Source: Stenotrophomonas sp. NA06056
GTDB taxonomy: Bacteria > Pseudomonadota > Gammaproteobacteria > Xanthomonadales > Xanthomonadaceae
DNA length: 64,000 bases
Assembly: GCF_013364355.1 (NCBI RefSeq)
Contig: NZ_CP054931.1
Span: forward strand, 744,001-808,000
Direction: 5' to 3'
Part shown: piece after piece, positions 43,853 to 51,575 of the stretch
Layout of the letters: every line of letters starts with the position of its first letter
Position numbering within the stretch: the first letter of the stretch is position 1
Notes under the pieces: generated by a model
What the model was told of the DNA's origin: nothing
Seen by the model: only the letters and a program-made list of their open reading frames with translations
Database searches by the model: none
Translations under genes and position numbers: made by a program

Positions 43853-45805
43853 CTATGCGGTGCGCGCCAATGCCAGCCGCAGCAAACGCGCGTTCAACCG
43901 CTCGCCTAAATCCTTGGGTGACTGCAGTTCCATCCGCTGCAGGTACACCGCGTCGCCATCTCCCGCAGGCTGCCACAGCGCGGCCCACACGGTGCGCAGC
44001 TTGCTACCGCGCGTCTGCGTGTTGGCCTTCAGCCAGCCCAGTGCCTTCACCAGCACCTGCTCGATCTCGGTGAAATCGCTGCCCAACGGGTAATCGGGCA
44101 GGGTGCCATCGCTGCGGAATGGCGCCAGCGCTGCCGCCAGTGCTTGCGGTGTGTTGCGCTGCTGCCGCTGTGCATCCGGTTGTGCCGTTGCTACCAGCTT
44201 GCGGGCGGAGAAGGCCTGCTGCAGCAGCGCGTCCTGGAATGGCGCTTCGGTGATCGCCGCCATCGCATGCACGCAGTCGTCGTCGGTCAGGCCACGCACG
44301 TCGGCGATGCCGTACTCGTTGAGATAGATGTCACGCAGGTGGCGCGGAATGGTCGTGTGCCCGTAGTTCCAGCGCACATTGGATTCGCGCTGGCCACGAT
44401 CATCACGGGCGGCGCGGAACATCAGCACACTGCGCGCTTCTGGCAGCGCGTGGGCCATCGCCACGAAGTTGTACTGGCCGCCAACGCCGGAGACCACGCG
44501 TCCGTCTTCCAGTGCATCGGATACCGCTGCGCCCAGCGCGGTGGCCATCATGCAGGAATTGAAGAAGCGTGCGTGCCGGCGCTGCAGGCGTTCCAGCGTT
44601 TCATTGCCGCCGTACAGCTGGTTGATCTCGCTGATGCGGCGCATGCCGATCGCCCGGCATTCGTCCTCGGGCAGGGTGCGCAGCCATTCGTAGAATTCGG
44701 ATGAGCCGAGGTAGAACGCACCGTGCAGGTACTCGCCCTCCGCCTCCAGAGTGGCGTGGTCGATGGACAGCGTGCTGCCATTCTCGATGCGTTGCATCAG
44801 CGCCAGGTCATCATGCACCTTGCGCTTGATCACGCCGGTCTGCACCAGGCGGCGGAATCCCTCGTTGAGCATTTCGCTGCAGCCGTACAGGCCGATCTCG
44901 AACGGGTCCAGCCCGCCGATCTCCTGTACCAGCGGATGGCTGGCCAGTTGCGGGTCCAGCGCGTCCAGCACGCGCCGGTAGCGCGCATTGTCAGTGTGGC
45001 GCAGCACCAGTGCATGGCTGAGCGCATCGGCCAGGGTGCCGATGCCGATCTGCAGCGTGCCGCCGTCGCGCACCAGGGTGCTGGCATACAGGCCGATGGC
45101 ATAGTCGGCGTCGGCCACCGGTTGCCGCGGCAGCCCGAACAATGCCGGATACGGCGCTGGCGGGGTGATGACCAGATCGAAGAAGGACACGTCGACCGTG
45201 GCCGTGCCGCCCAGGTACGGCAGCTGCGGATCGATCTCGGCGACCAGCAGCGGACGCGGCAGGCCGCGTGCGGTCATCGCGTCCAGCGTGTCCTGGGTGA
45301 TGTCGTTGTTGCAGGACAGCGACAGGCGCCGGTCGTCCGGGCGCATCGCTACTTTCTGCACGATCACCTGCGGCGCGCGCTGGGCGACGGCGTCGGCAGC
45401 GTGGGTGTAGTTGAGGCTGGTGTAGCTGGACTGCGCCTGCCGCGAACCGAGCAGTGCACCGGACTGCATGTAGAACTCTTCCACCTGCACATGCGCTGGC
45501 AACGCATCGCGGGCGATTGCATCGGCATAGGCCAGGCGCGGGAAGTCTTCACCGAAATGGCGGGCCGCGAACGGCGCCATGAAGCGCGCTTCCAGGCCGT
45601 CGCCGCGGGCCTTGGGCGGGTTCAGCGACAGCGCGGTGTACAACTGCAGCGGTCGCGACGGGTCCTGCTCGACACGCGCATACAGGGCGTTGAGCAGGCG
45701 GTGAGGTTTGCCCAGCGCCAGCGGCGCACCGATCCGCAGCGGCCCGTCCACGCGCGCGAACAACCAGTCAACGGCGGCGTCCAGGTCGGTGAGGTGTTCG
45801 GTCAT
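43853..45805 (-). CDS. Acetyl-CoA hydrolase/transferase family protein, long form
   Basis: 650 residues from the ATG giving MTEHLTDLDAAVDWLFARVD. The family's C-terminal half is clear: ISEINQLYGGNETLERLQRR, then MMATALGAAVSDALEDGRVV and SGVGGQYNFVAMAHALPEAR, which form the CoA-transferase glycine-rich loop. The N-terminal half (RIGAPLALGKPHRLLNALYA) is the acetyl-CoA hydrolase N-domain. Ordinary members are about 500 residues; this one has an additional ~100-residue C-terminal extension. Class I CoA transferases move CoA via a glutamyl thioester; the acyl group cannot be inferred. 35 bp separate it from the flavin reductase-like gene upstream, which suggests an operon. Confidence 0.85.
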   Translation of the reverse strand: MTEHLTDLDAAVDWLFARVDGPLRIGAPLALGKPHRLLNALYARVEQDPSRPLQLYTALSLNPPKARGDGLEARFMAPFAARHFGEDFPRLAYADAIARDALPAHVQVEEFYMQSGALLGSRQAQSSYTSLNYTHAADAVAQRAPQVIVQKVAMRPDDRRLSLSCNNDITQDTLDAMTARGLPRPLLVAEIDPQLPYLGGTATVDVSFFDLVITPPAPYPALFGLPRQPVADADYAIGLYASTLVRDGGTLQIGIGTLADALSHALVLRHTDNARYRRVLDALDPQLASHPLVQEIGGLDPFEIGLYGCSEMLNEGFRRLVQTGVIKRKVHDDLALMQRIENGSTLSIDHATLEAEGEYLHGAFYLGSSEFYEWLRTLPEDECRAIGMRRISEINQLYGGNETLERLQRRHARFFNSCMMATALGAAVSDALEDGRVVSGVGGQYNFVAMAHALPEARSVLMFRAARDDRGQRESNVRWNYGHTTIPRHLRDIYLNEYGIADVRGLTDDDCVHAMAAITEAPFQDALLQQAFSARKLVATAQPDAQRQQRNTPQALAAALAPFRSDGTLPDYPLGSDFTEIEQVLVKALGWLKANTQTRGSKLRTVWAALWQPAGDGDAVYLQRMELQSPKDLGERLNARLLRLALARTA

Positions 45806-45840
45806 GCGGGGCGGTCCTGCTTCGGGGGGGAGTGCGGGCA

Positions 45841-46398
45841 TTACAGCATGTCGGGCTTGAACCGCCGTCGACGCGAGACTTCGGCGCCGGACACCATGAA
45901 CTGGCCATCGCCGCGGTAGTGGAACGTGCGCGGCAGCTTCGGCCGCGGCGCCACGTGCGCGCGCACGATTTCCCAGATGAAGAGATTGCTCGATTCGACC
46001 TGGCTGTCGTCATGCAGGCGGCACTCAAAACTGGAATGGCACTGGCCCACCAGCGGCGCCCCCACATCCCGCGCCGGCACCGCATCCAGGCCAAACCTGT
46101 CGAACTTGTCCACGTCGCGCCCGCTGCAGTTGCCGATGTCGACCACGGTGTCCAGCAGTTCCACCCCCGGCACGTTGATCACGCATTCGCCGCTGTCCCG
46201 GGCGAGGGCAAAGCTGTGGTTCTCGTTCCACAGATAGGTGGCCACCAGCGAGGGCGAAAAGCCCATCACCATGTGCCAGCCCATCGTCATCAGGTTGCGC
46301 TGGCCCTGCGCTGCAGTGCTGACCAGCACGATCGGGCCCGGTTCCAGGAAGCGGCGTGCGTCCTCGACGGGGTAGTCCTTCTTGCGCAGCGGCTTCAT
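45841..46398 (-). CDS. Flavin reductase-like/FMN-binding split-barrel protein
   Basis: 185 residues from the ATG at 46398 (MKPLRKKDYPVEDARRFLEP). The split-barrel flavin reductase pattern is visible: GPIVLVSTAAQGQRNLMTMG, WHMVMGFSPSLVATYLWNEN and GECVINVPGVELLDTVVDIG, ending in HYRGDGQFMVSGAEVSRRRR. Such proteins bind FMN and reduce it with NAD(P)H or act as oxidoreductases. The gene is divergent from blaI with 118 bp between them, so the BlaI-type operator could also control it; this is inference. Confidence 0.87.
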   Translation of the reverse strand: MKPLRKKDYPVEDARRFLEPGPIVLVSTAAQGQRNLMTMGWHMVMGFSPSLVATYLWNENHSFALARDSGECVINVPGVELLDTVVDIGNCSGRDVDKFDRFGLDAVPARDVGAPLVGQCHSSFECRLHDDSQVESSNLFIWEIVRAHVAPRPKLPRTFHYRGDGQFMVSGAEVSRRRRFKPDML

Positions 46399-46461
46399 GC
46401 AGGCTCCGTGGGCGGTGGGTTCGATGCTGGTCCGGGGTGGATGAACCGCATGTCGAGGGGC

Positions 46462-46491
46462 TTGACAGAGAGTTCGATTACGCGCGTAATC
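46462..46491 (+). promoter_or_regulatory. Promoter and operator of the blaI-type operon
   Basis: A consensus -35 TTGACA (46462-46467) is followed by the perfect 16-bp palindrome GATTACGCGCGTAATC (46476-46491), which covers the expected -10 region. A second, imperfect copy GATTACGGATGTAAAC (46500-46515) ends one base before the blaI start. Two TTAC-N4-GTAA dyads in a row are typical of BlaI/MecI-type repressor sites. Confidence 0.7.
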
Positions 46492-46516
46492 GGTTTGTCG
46501 ATTACGGATGTAAACC

Positions 46517-46882
46517 ATGACCCCGATCAGCGAAGCCGAGGCCGTAGTAATGGAGGTGCTGTGGCAGCAGGCACCGCGAACTGCCGACGAGGTCGTGGCC
46601 GCACTGGCCCACCGCGATTGGGCCGAGCCGACCATCAAGACCCTGCTCAACCGCCTGCTGACCAAAGGCGCCATCGCCGCCGAGCGCGATGGCCGACGTT
46701 ACCTGTACCGACCGCTGCTGCAGCGCCAGGTGTGGGTGGAGGCGCAGAGCCAGGACTTCATCGGGCGCGTGTTCGAAGGCCGTGTGGCGCCGCTGGTGGC
46801 GCATTTCAGCGAACGCGGCCAGCTGAGCGCGCAGGACATCGCCGAACTGAGGAAGCTGATCCAGGAGCTGGACCATGACTGA
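46517..46882 (+). CDS. blaI: BlaI/MecI/CopY family transcriptional repressor
   Basis: 121 residues with the winged-helix domain ISEAEAVVMEVLWQQAPRTA and TIKTLLNRLLTKGAIAAERD-type recognition helix, then GRRYLYRPLL. The C-terminal dimerisation helices (HFSERGQLSAQDIAELRKLI) follow. In known systems the repressor is cleaved when a membrane metallopeptidase (BlaR1/MecR1), here the next gene, senses a signal. It overlaps that gene by 8 bp. Whether the signal is a beta-lactam is not evident: no beta-lactamase lies in the window. Confidence 0.92.
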   Translation: MTPISEAEAVVMEVLWQQAPRTADEVVAALAHRDWAEPTIKTLLNRLLTKGAIAAERDGRRYLYRPLLQRQVWVEAQSQDFIGRVFEGRVAPLVAHFSERGQLSAQDIAELRKLIQELDHD

Positions 46883-48089
46883 GCTGCTCGACGGACTGTG
46901 GCGGGCAAGCCTGTGGCTGGCGCTGGGCGTAGTCCTGCTGGCGGTACTGCGGCCGTTGCTGGTGCGACTGGGCGGCGCCGGACTGGTGTATCGCAGCTGG
47001 TGGCTGCTGCCGCTGCTGCTGGCCGCGCTGCTGCTTCCCTTGCCGCAGGTCGCGCTGCTGCAGCATGTGCCGGCCTTGCCGCTGAAGGTCGTGCCCGAAG
47101 CAGTGGAAGGCCTGCCAACGGCGTCACTGCAATGGCCCTGGGTGCTGTTGCTGGTTTGGACACTGGGCGCCGGCCTCTGCCTGCTGCGCGACCTGCGCGC
47201 ACAGCGTCGCTTCGAACGTGGCATGGGCGGGCTGCGGGCGCGTGCCGATGGCAGCTGGCAGGCCAGTGGCGATCCCGGGCTGCCGGCGCTGGTGGGCCTG
47301 TGGCGGCCGCGCATCGTGGTCGGCCCGGATTTCGACCGGCAGTTCAACGCGCAGGAGCAGCGCCTGATCCTGCAGCACGAGCGCAGCCATCGTCGCAATG
47401 GCGATCACTGGGCCAACGGCGCGCTGTTGCTGATGCGCGCGATGTTCTGGTTCCACCCGCTGCTGCCATGGGCCGCACGTCGATTCCTGCGCGACCAGGA
47501 ACTGGCCTGCGATGCCCGCACCATTGCCCCGCAGCCCGCGCTGCGCGGCCTTTACGCCAGCACGCTGCTGAAGGCGCAGCTGGTCCACCCGGTTGCGCCG
47601 GCGGTCTGCCATTGGCGCAGCCAACCCGTGTTGAAGGAGCGTATCGCCATGTTGCAGCAGTCCAAGCGGAAGGCATTGCCGTGGGTATCGGGGCAGGTAC
47701 TGGTGGTTGGCTTGTGCCTGGGGATGGGGGCGGTGGCGTGGGCCAGCCAGAGTGGCGCAATGGCGGCCGGTCCAACGGTGGCCGTCATGGACCGGGAGAT
47801 CCGGGTCGACAAGATGCCACCACCGAGCTACCCGAAGAGCGCGGTCGAGCAGAGCCAGACAGGCGTGGTGGTGCTCCGCGTCGACGTTGATGCGCAGGGT
47901 GCTGTCAGCGATGTGCGTGTAGTGAGCGCCACCAATCCGGGTGTGTTCGAAGCGGTATCGATCGCAGCAGCGCGAAGCTGGACCTACCGCCCGGCGCTGA
48001 GGAGCGGCAAGCCGGTGGCGGGCGCCGTGCGCATTCCGATCACCTTCGCCATGGATGAGAGCGACGACGTGACGGAGACCGCCAGGTGA
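46875..48089 (+). CDS. BlaR1-like M56 metallopeptidase with C-terminal TonB domain
   Basis: 404 residues. Transmembrane segments at about 12-28, 37-57, 88-107 and 272-292 frame a cytoplasmic M56 peptidase domain with HERSH at 168-172 (HExxH zinc motif) and the downstream DQELACDART that supplies the third ligand. Instead of the penicillin-sensing domain of BlaR1, the extracytoplasmic C-terminus (~310-400) is a TonB-C-like domain (PPPSYPKSAVEQSQTGVVVL, AARSWTYRPALRSGKPVAGA). This suggests a different, probably envelope-derived, signal. It overlaps blaI and the next gene. Confidence 0.88.
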   Translation: MTELLDGLWRASLWLALGVVLLAVLRPLLVRLGGAGLVYRSWWLLPLLLAALLLPLPQVALLQHVPALPLKVVPEAVEGLPTASLQWPWVLLLVWTLGAGLCLLRDLRAQRRFERGMGGLRARADGSWQASGDPGLPALVGLWRPRIVVGPDFDRQFNAQEQRLILQHERSHRRNGDHWANGALLLMRAMFWFHPLLPWAARRFLRDQELACDARTIAPQPALRGLYASTLLKAQLVHPVAPAVCHWRSQPVLKERIAMLQQSKRKALPWVSGQVLVVGLCLGMGAVAWASQSGAMAAGPTVAVMDREIRVDKMPPPSYPKSAVEQSQTGVVVLRVDVDAQGAVSDVRVVSATNPGVFEAVSIAAARSWTYRPALRSGKPVAGAVRIPITFAMDESDDVTETAR

Positions 48090-48649
48090 TGCGCATCGCA
48101 CTGCTGATGGCAGCGGGGATGCTTGTCGGCTGCGCTACCCGGGAACGACTGAGCACCGTCGACACCCGCAATGAAAGCGTCGGCCATCATCGTCTGCACG
48201 CGGAAGGAAAAGGGGGCAGCGGCCAGGTGCAGGCGTACACGCTGGGAGCAACCGAAGGCTATCGGATGCCGCAGCTGTATGCAGCGCCGGAGCCGCAGAT
48301 CGGTGACCGTGACCCACGCACCGAGCTGGCCCCGACCACGATCTGCCTGCAGGTGGTGGTTGATGCCGAAGGCGCTGTCGAGCGAAGCCTGGCGCTGACC
48401 GACCGCAGCGAATGCGCAGCAGGCGCGGCAAGCGAGAATGCGCCTCTGCTGCAGGCGGCGCAGGAGGCGGTGTCGATGTGGAAATATTCAGCCGCCGCCG
48501 TCTGCCACTTCGCACCGGGCAAGGTGCCGAGCGACCGTGGCGACTGCGAAGGGGCCGAGCGCGTCGAACCGGTGCCGGTGAGCCTGCTGTATGCCTTCAC
48601 CTTCGAGATCGTGAAGGGCCAGCATGTGGTGCGCACGCGTGGGAAATGA
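48089..48649 (+). CDS. Putative lipoprotein of the blaI operon
   Basis: 186 residues from the ATG that overlaps the preceding stop (TGATG); a GTG at 48086 is an alternative. The signal MRIALLMAAGMLVGCATRER has a lipobox-like LVGC. The mature protein contains a segment reminiscent of a degenerate TonB-C domain (CLQVVVDAEGAVERSLALTD ... AVSMWKYSAAAVCHFAPGKV) with several cysteines. No clear family name. By position it may sense or transmit the same signal as the M56/TonB protein. Confidence 0.75.
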   Translation: MRIALLMAAGMLVGCATRERLSTVDTRNESVGHHRLHAEGKGGSGQVQAYTLGATEGYRMPQLYAAPEPQIGDRDPRTELAPTTICLQVVVDAEGAVERSLALTDRSECAAGAASENAPLLQAAQEAVSMWKYSAAAVCHFAPGKVPSDRGDCEGAERVEPVPVSLLYAFTFEIVKGQHVVRTRGK

Positions 48650-48793
48650 ATGGGGTGGGCCGGTGCACGTCCATCGGCAACGTTGCCAGTAACCTCGGAC
48701 CTGGCCCTCATGGGCTGTTCTTGCTCTTGACAGGTCTGAACGAGATGCGTAATTCAGCGATCTGCAGGCCTATGTCATCGTGAGGGGGCGGCT

Positions 48794-49240
48794 GTGCGAG
48801 CCAACAGGACAACCGTGCTTCTCCTGGCCAGCGTGGGCTGCATCGGTGCCTTTAGGGATCACGGTGGAGACGTTCCAACTCCGATGAGCCGCGAGTTCGG
48901 GGTATGCATTTTCCTTCATGCCGGTGACAGCTACCAGGTGAAAGCCCCGGGACTGGATTTTGAACAGGGATTGTTGAAGCTGGCTGGCAAGGACATTGAT
49001 GTCTACATCGGGAATCATCCTTCCTACGATGGCATTCGATGGAATCGAGACCTGAGCCCGACCCGTGGATTCGTGCTGGTCGGCACGGAGCATTCGAGGG
49101 GGAAGGACCGGGTGCTGCTCGGCACCAAACGCGCAGACCAGAAAGGCTTGATCTACGTGCAGTTCATGGGGACTGACCTCGAAGCGAAGCTTCCCGTTCT
49201 GACGCGCAGTGATCTGGTTGTGGATTGCGAACTGGATTGA
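48794..49240 (+). CDS. Hypothetical protein, 148 aa, possibly secreted
   Basis: Not recognised. GTG start with GAGGGGG at good distance; the N-terminus MRANRTTVLLLASVGCIGAF could be a signal or lipoprotein signal (VGC). The rest is a small alpha/beta or beta-rich domain (GVCIFLHAGDSYQVKAPGLD, IDVYIGNHPSYDGIRWNRDL) with a Cys near the end. Codon use is visibly less GC-biased than in the flanking genes. It is followed by a second small exported protein; the two may form a unit. Confidence 0.6.
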   Translation: MRANRTTVLLLASVGCIGAFRDHGGDVPTPMSREFGVCIFLHAGDSYQVKAPGLDFEQGLLKLAGKDIDVYIGNHPSYDGIRWNRDLSPTRGFVLVGTEHSRGKDRVLLGTKRADQKGLIYVQFMGTDLEAKLPVLTRSDLVVDCELD

Positions 49241-49313
49241 GGGAAGCAGATCTGCAAAGGATTGAGAATCCCATACCGGCCTTTGCTCCGTTCTTCCTAC
49301 AGTGGGATCTCAG

Positions 49314-49787
49314 ATGAAGCGCTCGCTTTTACTTTTTTTGCTGATGCTGGTATCCGGCTCGACGGCTGCATCGGTTTCAGTACATATCGGCGGCAAGCCA
49401 ACGGAACTTGTAACGGCGCAATCCGCGGGCATGAAGGTCGAAGTACAACTGGGCATCCGCGCGACAACTGCCGACGATCCCCGACATGCAGTCTGCGAAG
49501 GCGCACGCCCCTGCAAAGGAGTGCAATCGCTGCAGATCAGGGTCAATGGTGCGGCCTTGCCGGTCCCGCGTTCTGCCTATTTTGATCTGGTGGACCTTTC
49601 CAGTGCGAAGATCGATCTCGGCCCTAAGGGCGGCAGCCTGATGTTGCAGGGCGGTGACGCCTCGGAGAGTTACAACGTGCGTATTCGGTTCAGTAAGAAC
49701 AGGGTCCTGTCGAGAGAGATCTTTGTTGGAACGTCGCAGGATGACCTGTTGGAGGAAACCACCTACCACGAGGTGAGTATCGGATAG
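49314..49787 (+). CDS. Hypothetical exported protein, 157 aa
   Basis: Not recognised. MKRSLLLFLLMLVSGSTAAS is a good signal peptide (cleavage near TAA-S). The mature part looks beta-rich with a Cys pair (HAVCEGARPCKGVQSLQIRV) that could form a disulfide, then GGSLMLQGGDASESYNVRIR. Upstream GTG 49302 is an alternative start. Base composition is again lower in GC than the surroundings, as for the preceding gene. Confidence 0.65.
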   Translation: MKRSLLLFLLMLVSGSTAASVSVHIGGKPTELVTAQSAGMKVEVQLGIRATTADDPRHAVCEGARPCKGVQSLQIRVNGAALPVPRSAYFDLVDLSSAKIDLGPKGGSLMLQGGDASESYNVRIRFSKNRVLSREIFVGTSQDDLLEETTYHEVSIG

Positions 49788-49818
49788 CCGCCTCTCTCTG
49801 ATGGCCGTCCCCCGGACC

Positions 49819-50619
49819 TCACGCCCCGCCCTGGATGTTCGCCTTCACCGCCGGCTGCATCAGCGTTGGCTCTGCCAGCGTCGCATCACGCGCCTGACGC
49901 ACGCTGACAAATTCGGCTTCGCCCACGCCGTCATGCACGTGGATATTGTGCGCGCGCTGTTCGCCGATGGTGGTTTCATTGGCGAAATCGCGGCCGCCCG
50001 GGCCGTAGTCGTGGCAGACGAACACGCGGGTGGCATCGGGCAGGGCAAGCAGGCGCTGGATCGAGCGGTACAGCTGCGCGGCATCGCCGCCGGGGAAATC
50101 GCAGCGCGCGGTGCCGCCATCGGGCATGAACAGCGAATCGCCGGTGAAGACAGCATCGTCGATCAGGTACGCGATGCTGTCGCTGGTGTGGCCAGGCACG
50201 GCGATGATGCGTCCCTGCAACTCACCCAGTGCGAACGTCTCACCATCGGCGAACAGGTGATCGAAGACTGCATGCTCATCGGGCAGTTCCAGCCCATAGC
50301 GCGGTGCAAACGTGGCCTGCACCGCGCGGATGCCTTCGCCGATCGCCAGCGTCGCCTGCGGGAACCGCTGCTTGAGCCGCCGCCCGGCCGACACGTGGTC
50401 GGCATGGGCGTGGGTTTCCAGCAGCCAGCGCACGTGAAGCTGCTGCTGCGCGATGGCATCGAGCATCGCGCGTACCGGCGATTCGCTGCTGGCGTCGGTA
50501 TCCGGGTCGTAATCCAGTACCGGGTCGATCAGCGCCGCCTCCCTGCTGGCCGGGTCGCTGACCAGGTAGCTGAAGGTATTGCTGTCACGGTGGAAGAACG
50601 ATTGCACCTGGACCGACAT
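49819..50619 (-). CDS. MBL-fold metallo-hydrolase (persulfide dioxygenase/Blh-like)
   Basis: 266 residues. The metal motif THAHADH (His70, His72, Asp74, His75; sequence LLETHAHADHVSAGRRLKQR) and the later PGHTSDSIAYLIDDAVFTGD and VFVCHDYGPGGRDFANETTI place it in the glyoxalase II/ETHE1 group. The N-terminal SNTFSYLVSDPASREAALID and the HDYGP...ET motif are more like ETHE1/Blh persulfide dioxygenases than glyoxalase II. It would oxidise glutathione persulfide to sulfite and GSH. No BigR repressor or sulfur transferase is adjacent. It begins 10 bp after the S1/P1 nuclease gene and is probably co-transcribed with it. Confidence 0.88.
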   Translation of the reverse strand: MSVQVQSFFHRDSNTFSYLVSDPASREAALIDPVLDYDPDTDASSESPVRAMLDAIAQQQLHVRWLLETHAHADHVSAGRRLKQRFPQATLAIGEGIRAVQATFAPRYGLELPDEHAVFDHLFADGETFALGELQGRIIAVPGHTSDSIAYLIDDAVFTGDSLFMPDGGTARCDFPGGDAAQLYRSIQRLLALPDATRVFVCHDYGPGGRDFANETTIGEQRAHNIHVHDGVGEAEFVSVRQARDATLAEPTLMQPAVKANIQGGA

Positions 50620-50629
50620 CGGACACTCC

Positions 50630-51448
50630 TCAGCGTGTGGCGAGCACGCGGTTCAGCAACTGCGCCAGGTTCTCACCGGCCAGTCGCAGCTGCGCTTCGG
50701 CCACAGGCCGGTAGCGCGTGGTGTAGTCGTCGCCGATCTTACGCGAGGCAGGGTAAACGCCAGGTTGCACGGAAATGCGGCAGCTGGCTTCAGCCCAGCT
50801 GACGGGATCACGCTGCGGGTTGGACTGGCGTGCCAGCTTCGGCGCCGGCAGCGCGCGCAACACCGGCAGGTAACCGGCATCGTCGACCTTGCGGGTATTG
50901 AGCATGCCGCTGTCCCACAGCGAGTGCAGGTTGGTGCCGCGGTTGCCGAACTGCAGCTGGAAATCGTTGCCGCCCTTGTCGTGCGCGTAGCCGGCGTGCA
51001 TCGGCTGGTGGATGTCGCCGACCAGGTGCACGACGAACTTCAGTGCCTGCAGGCGCTCGCCATCGGCCAGGCTGCGGTCGCCGAGGATCGCGCTCTGTGC
51101 CTTCAGGGCTTCGACGATGCAGTTGCCGCCCTTGCAGTGCTTCGGCGCCTCGTAGTGGCAGCCATCTTCGGCGATGTTGACGTAGTGCCAGCCGGCCGAG
51201 CGACGGCCGAGGCCGGGGTCTTTGGCGCGCAGCTGGTCGGCCCAGGGCGCGATGCTGGCCAGGGTGGCGCCGGGTTCGGTCGCGAGCAGGCGATCGACCT
51301 CGGTGCGTGCGGTCGGGGTGAGGCGGCTGTCAGCGACTTCGGCGACAAGGCGGTGGCCTTGCGCGCCCCAGGCGTGGGCGGGGGCGGACAGGGCCAGCAG
51401 GGCCGGCGCGAGAGCGGCGGCGAGGAACAGGGAGTGCAGTGCTTTCAT
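50630..51448 (-). CDS. S1/P1-type nuclease, secreted
   Basis: 272 residues with a signal peptide (SLFLAAALAPALLALSAPAH, cleavage before AWG or WGAQ). The mature N-terminus WGAQGHRLVAEVADSRL provides the Trp1 backbone/His ligands of the trinuclear zinc cluster. Other ligands are in HYVNIAEDGCHYEAP-, VHLVGDIHQPMHAGYAHDKG and GNRGTNLHSLWDSGML-like motifs. These enzymes degrade single-stranded DNA and RNA and remove 3'-phosphate from mononucleotides. A bacterial member from S. maltophilia (SmNuc1) has been characterised, and this gene is a good candidate to be its orthologue. Confidence 0.93.
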   Translation of the reverse strand: MKALHSLFLAAALAPALLALSAPAHAWGAQGHRLVAEVADSRLTPTARTEVDRLLATEPGATLASIAPWADQLRAKDPGLGRRSAGWHYVNIAEDGCHYEAPKHCKGGNCIVEALKAQSAILGDRSLADGERLQALKFVVHLVGDIHQPMHAGYAHDKGGNDFQLQFGNRGTNLHSLWDSGMLNTRKVDDAGYLPVLRALPAPKLARQSNPQRDPVSWAEASCRISVQPGVYPASRKIGDDYTTRYRPVAEAQLRLAGENLAQLLNRVLATR

Positions 51449-51575
51449 CCGCTCATTCTAGCCGCGGGCAGGTGCCTGGGTCGTTGATGGAAAGCGGCGT
51501 GTTCCTGATCGCAGTGCCTACGCCTTCTTGATCGCAGCGACGCTACGGTATCCAGGCCACGCACGGGAGGCGGCA

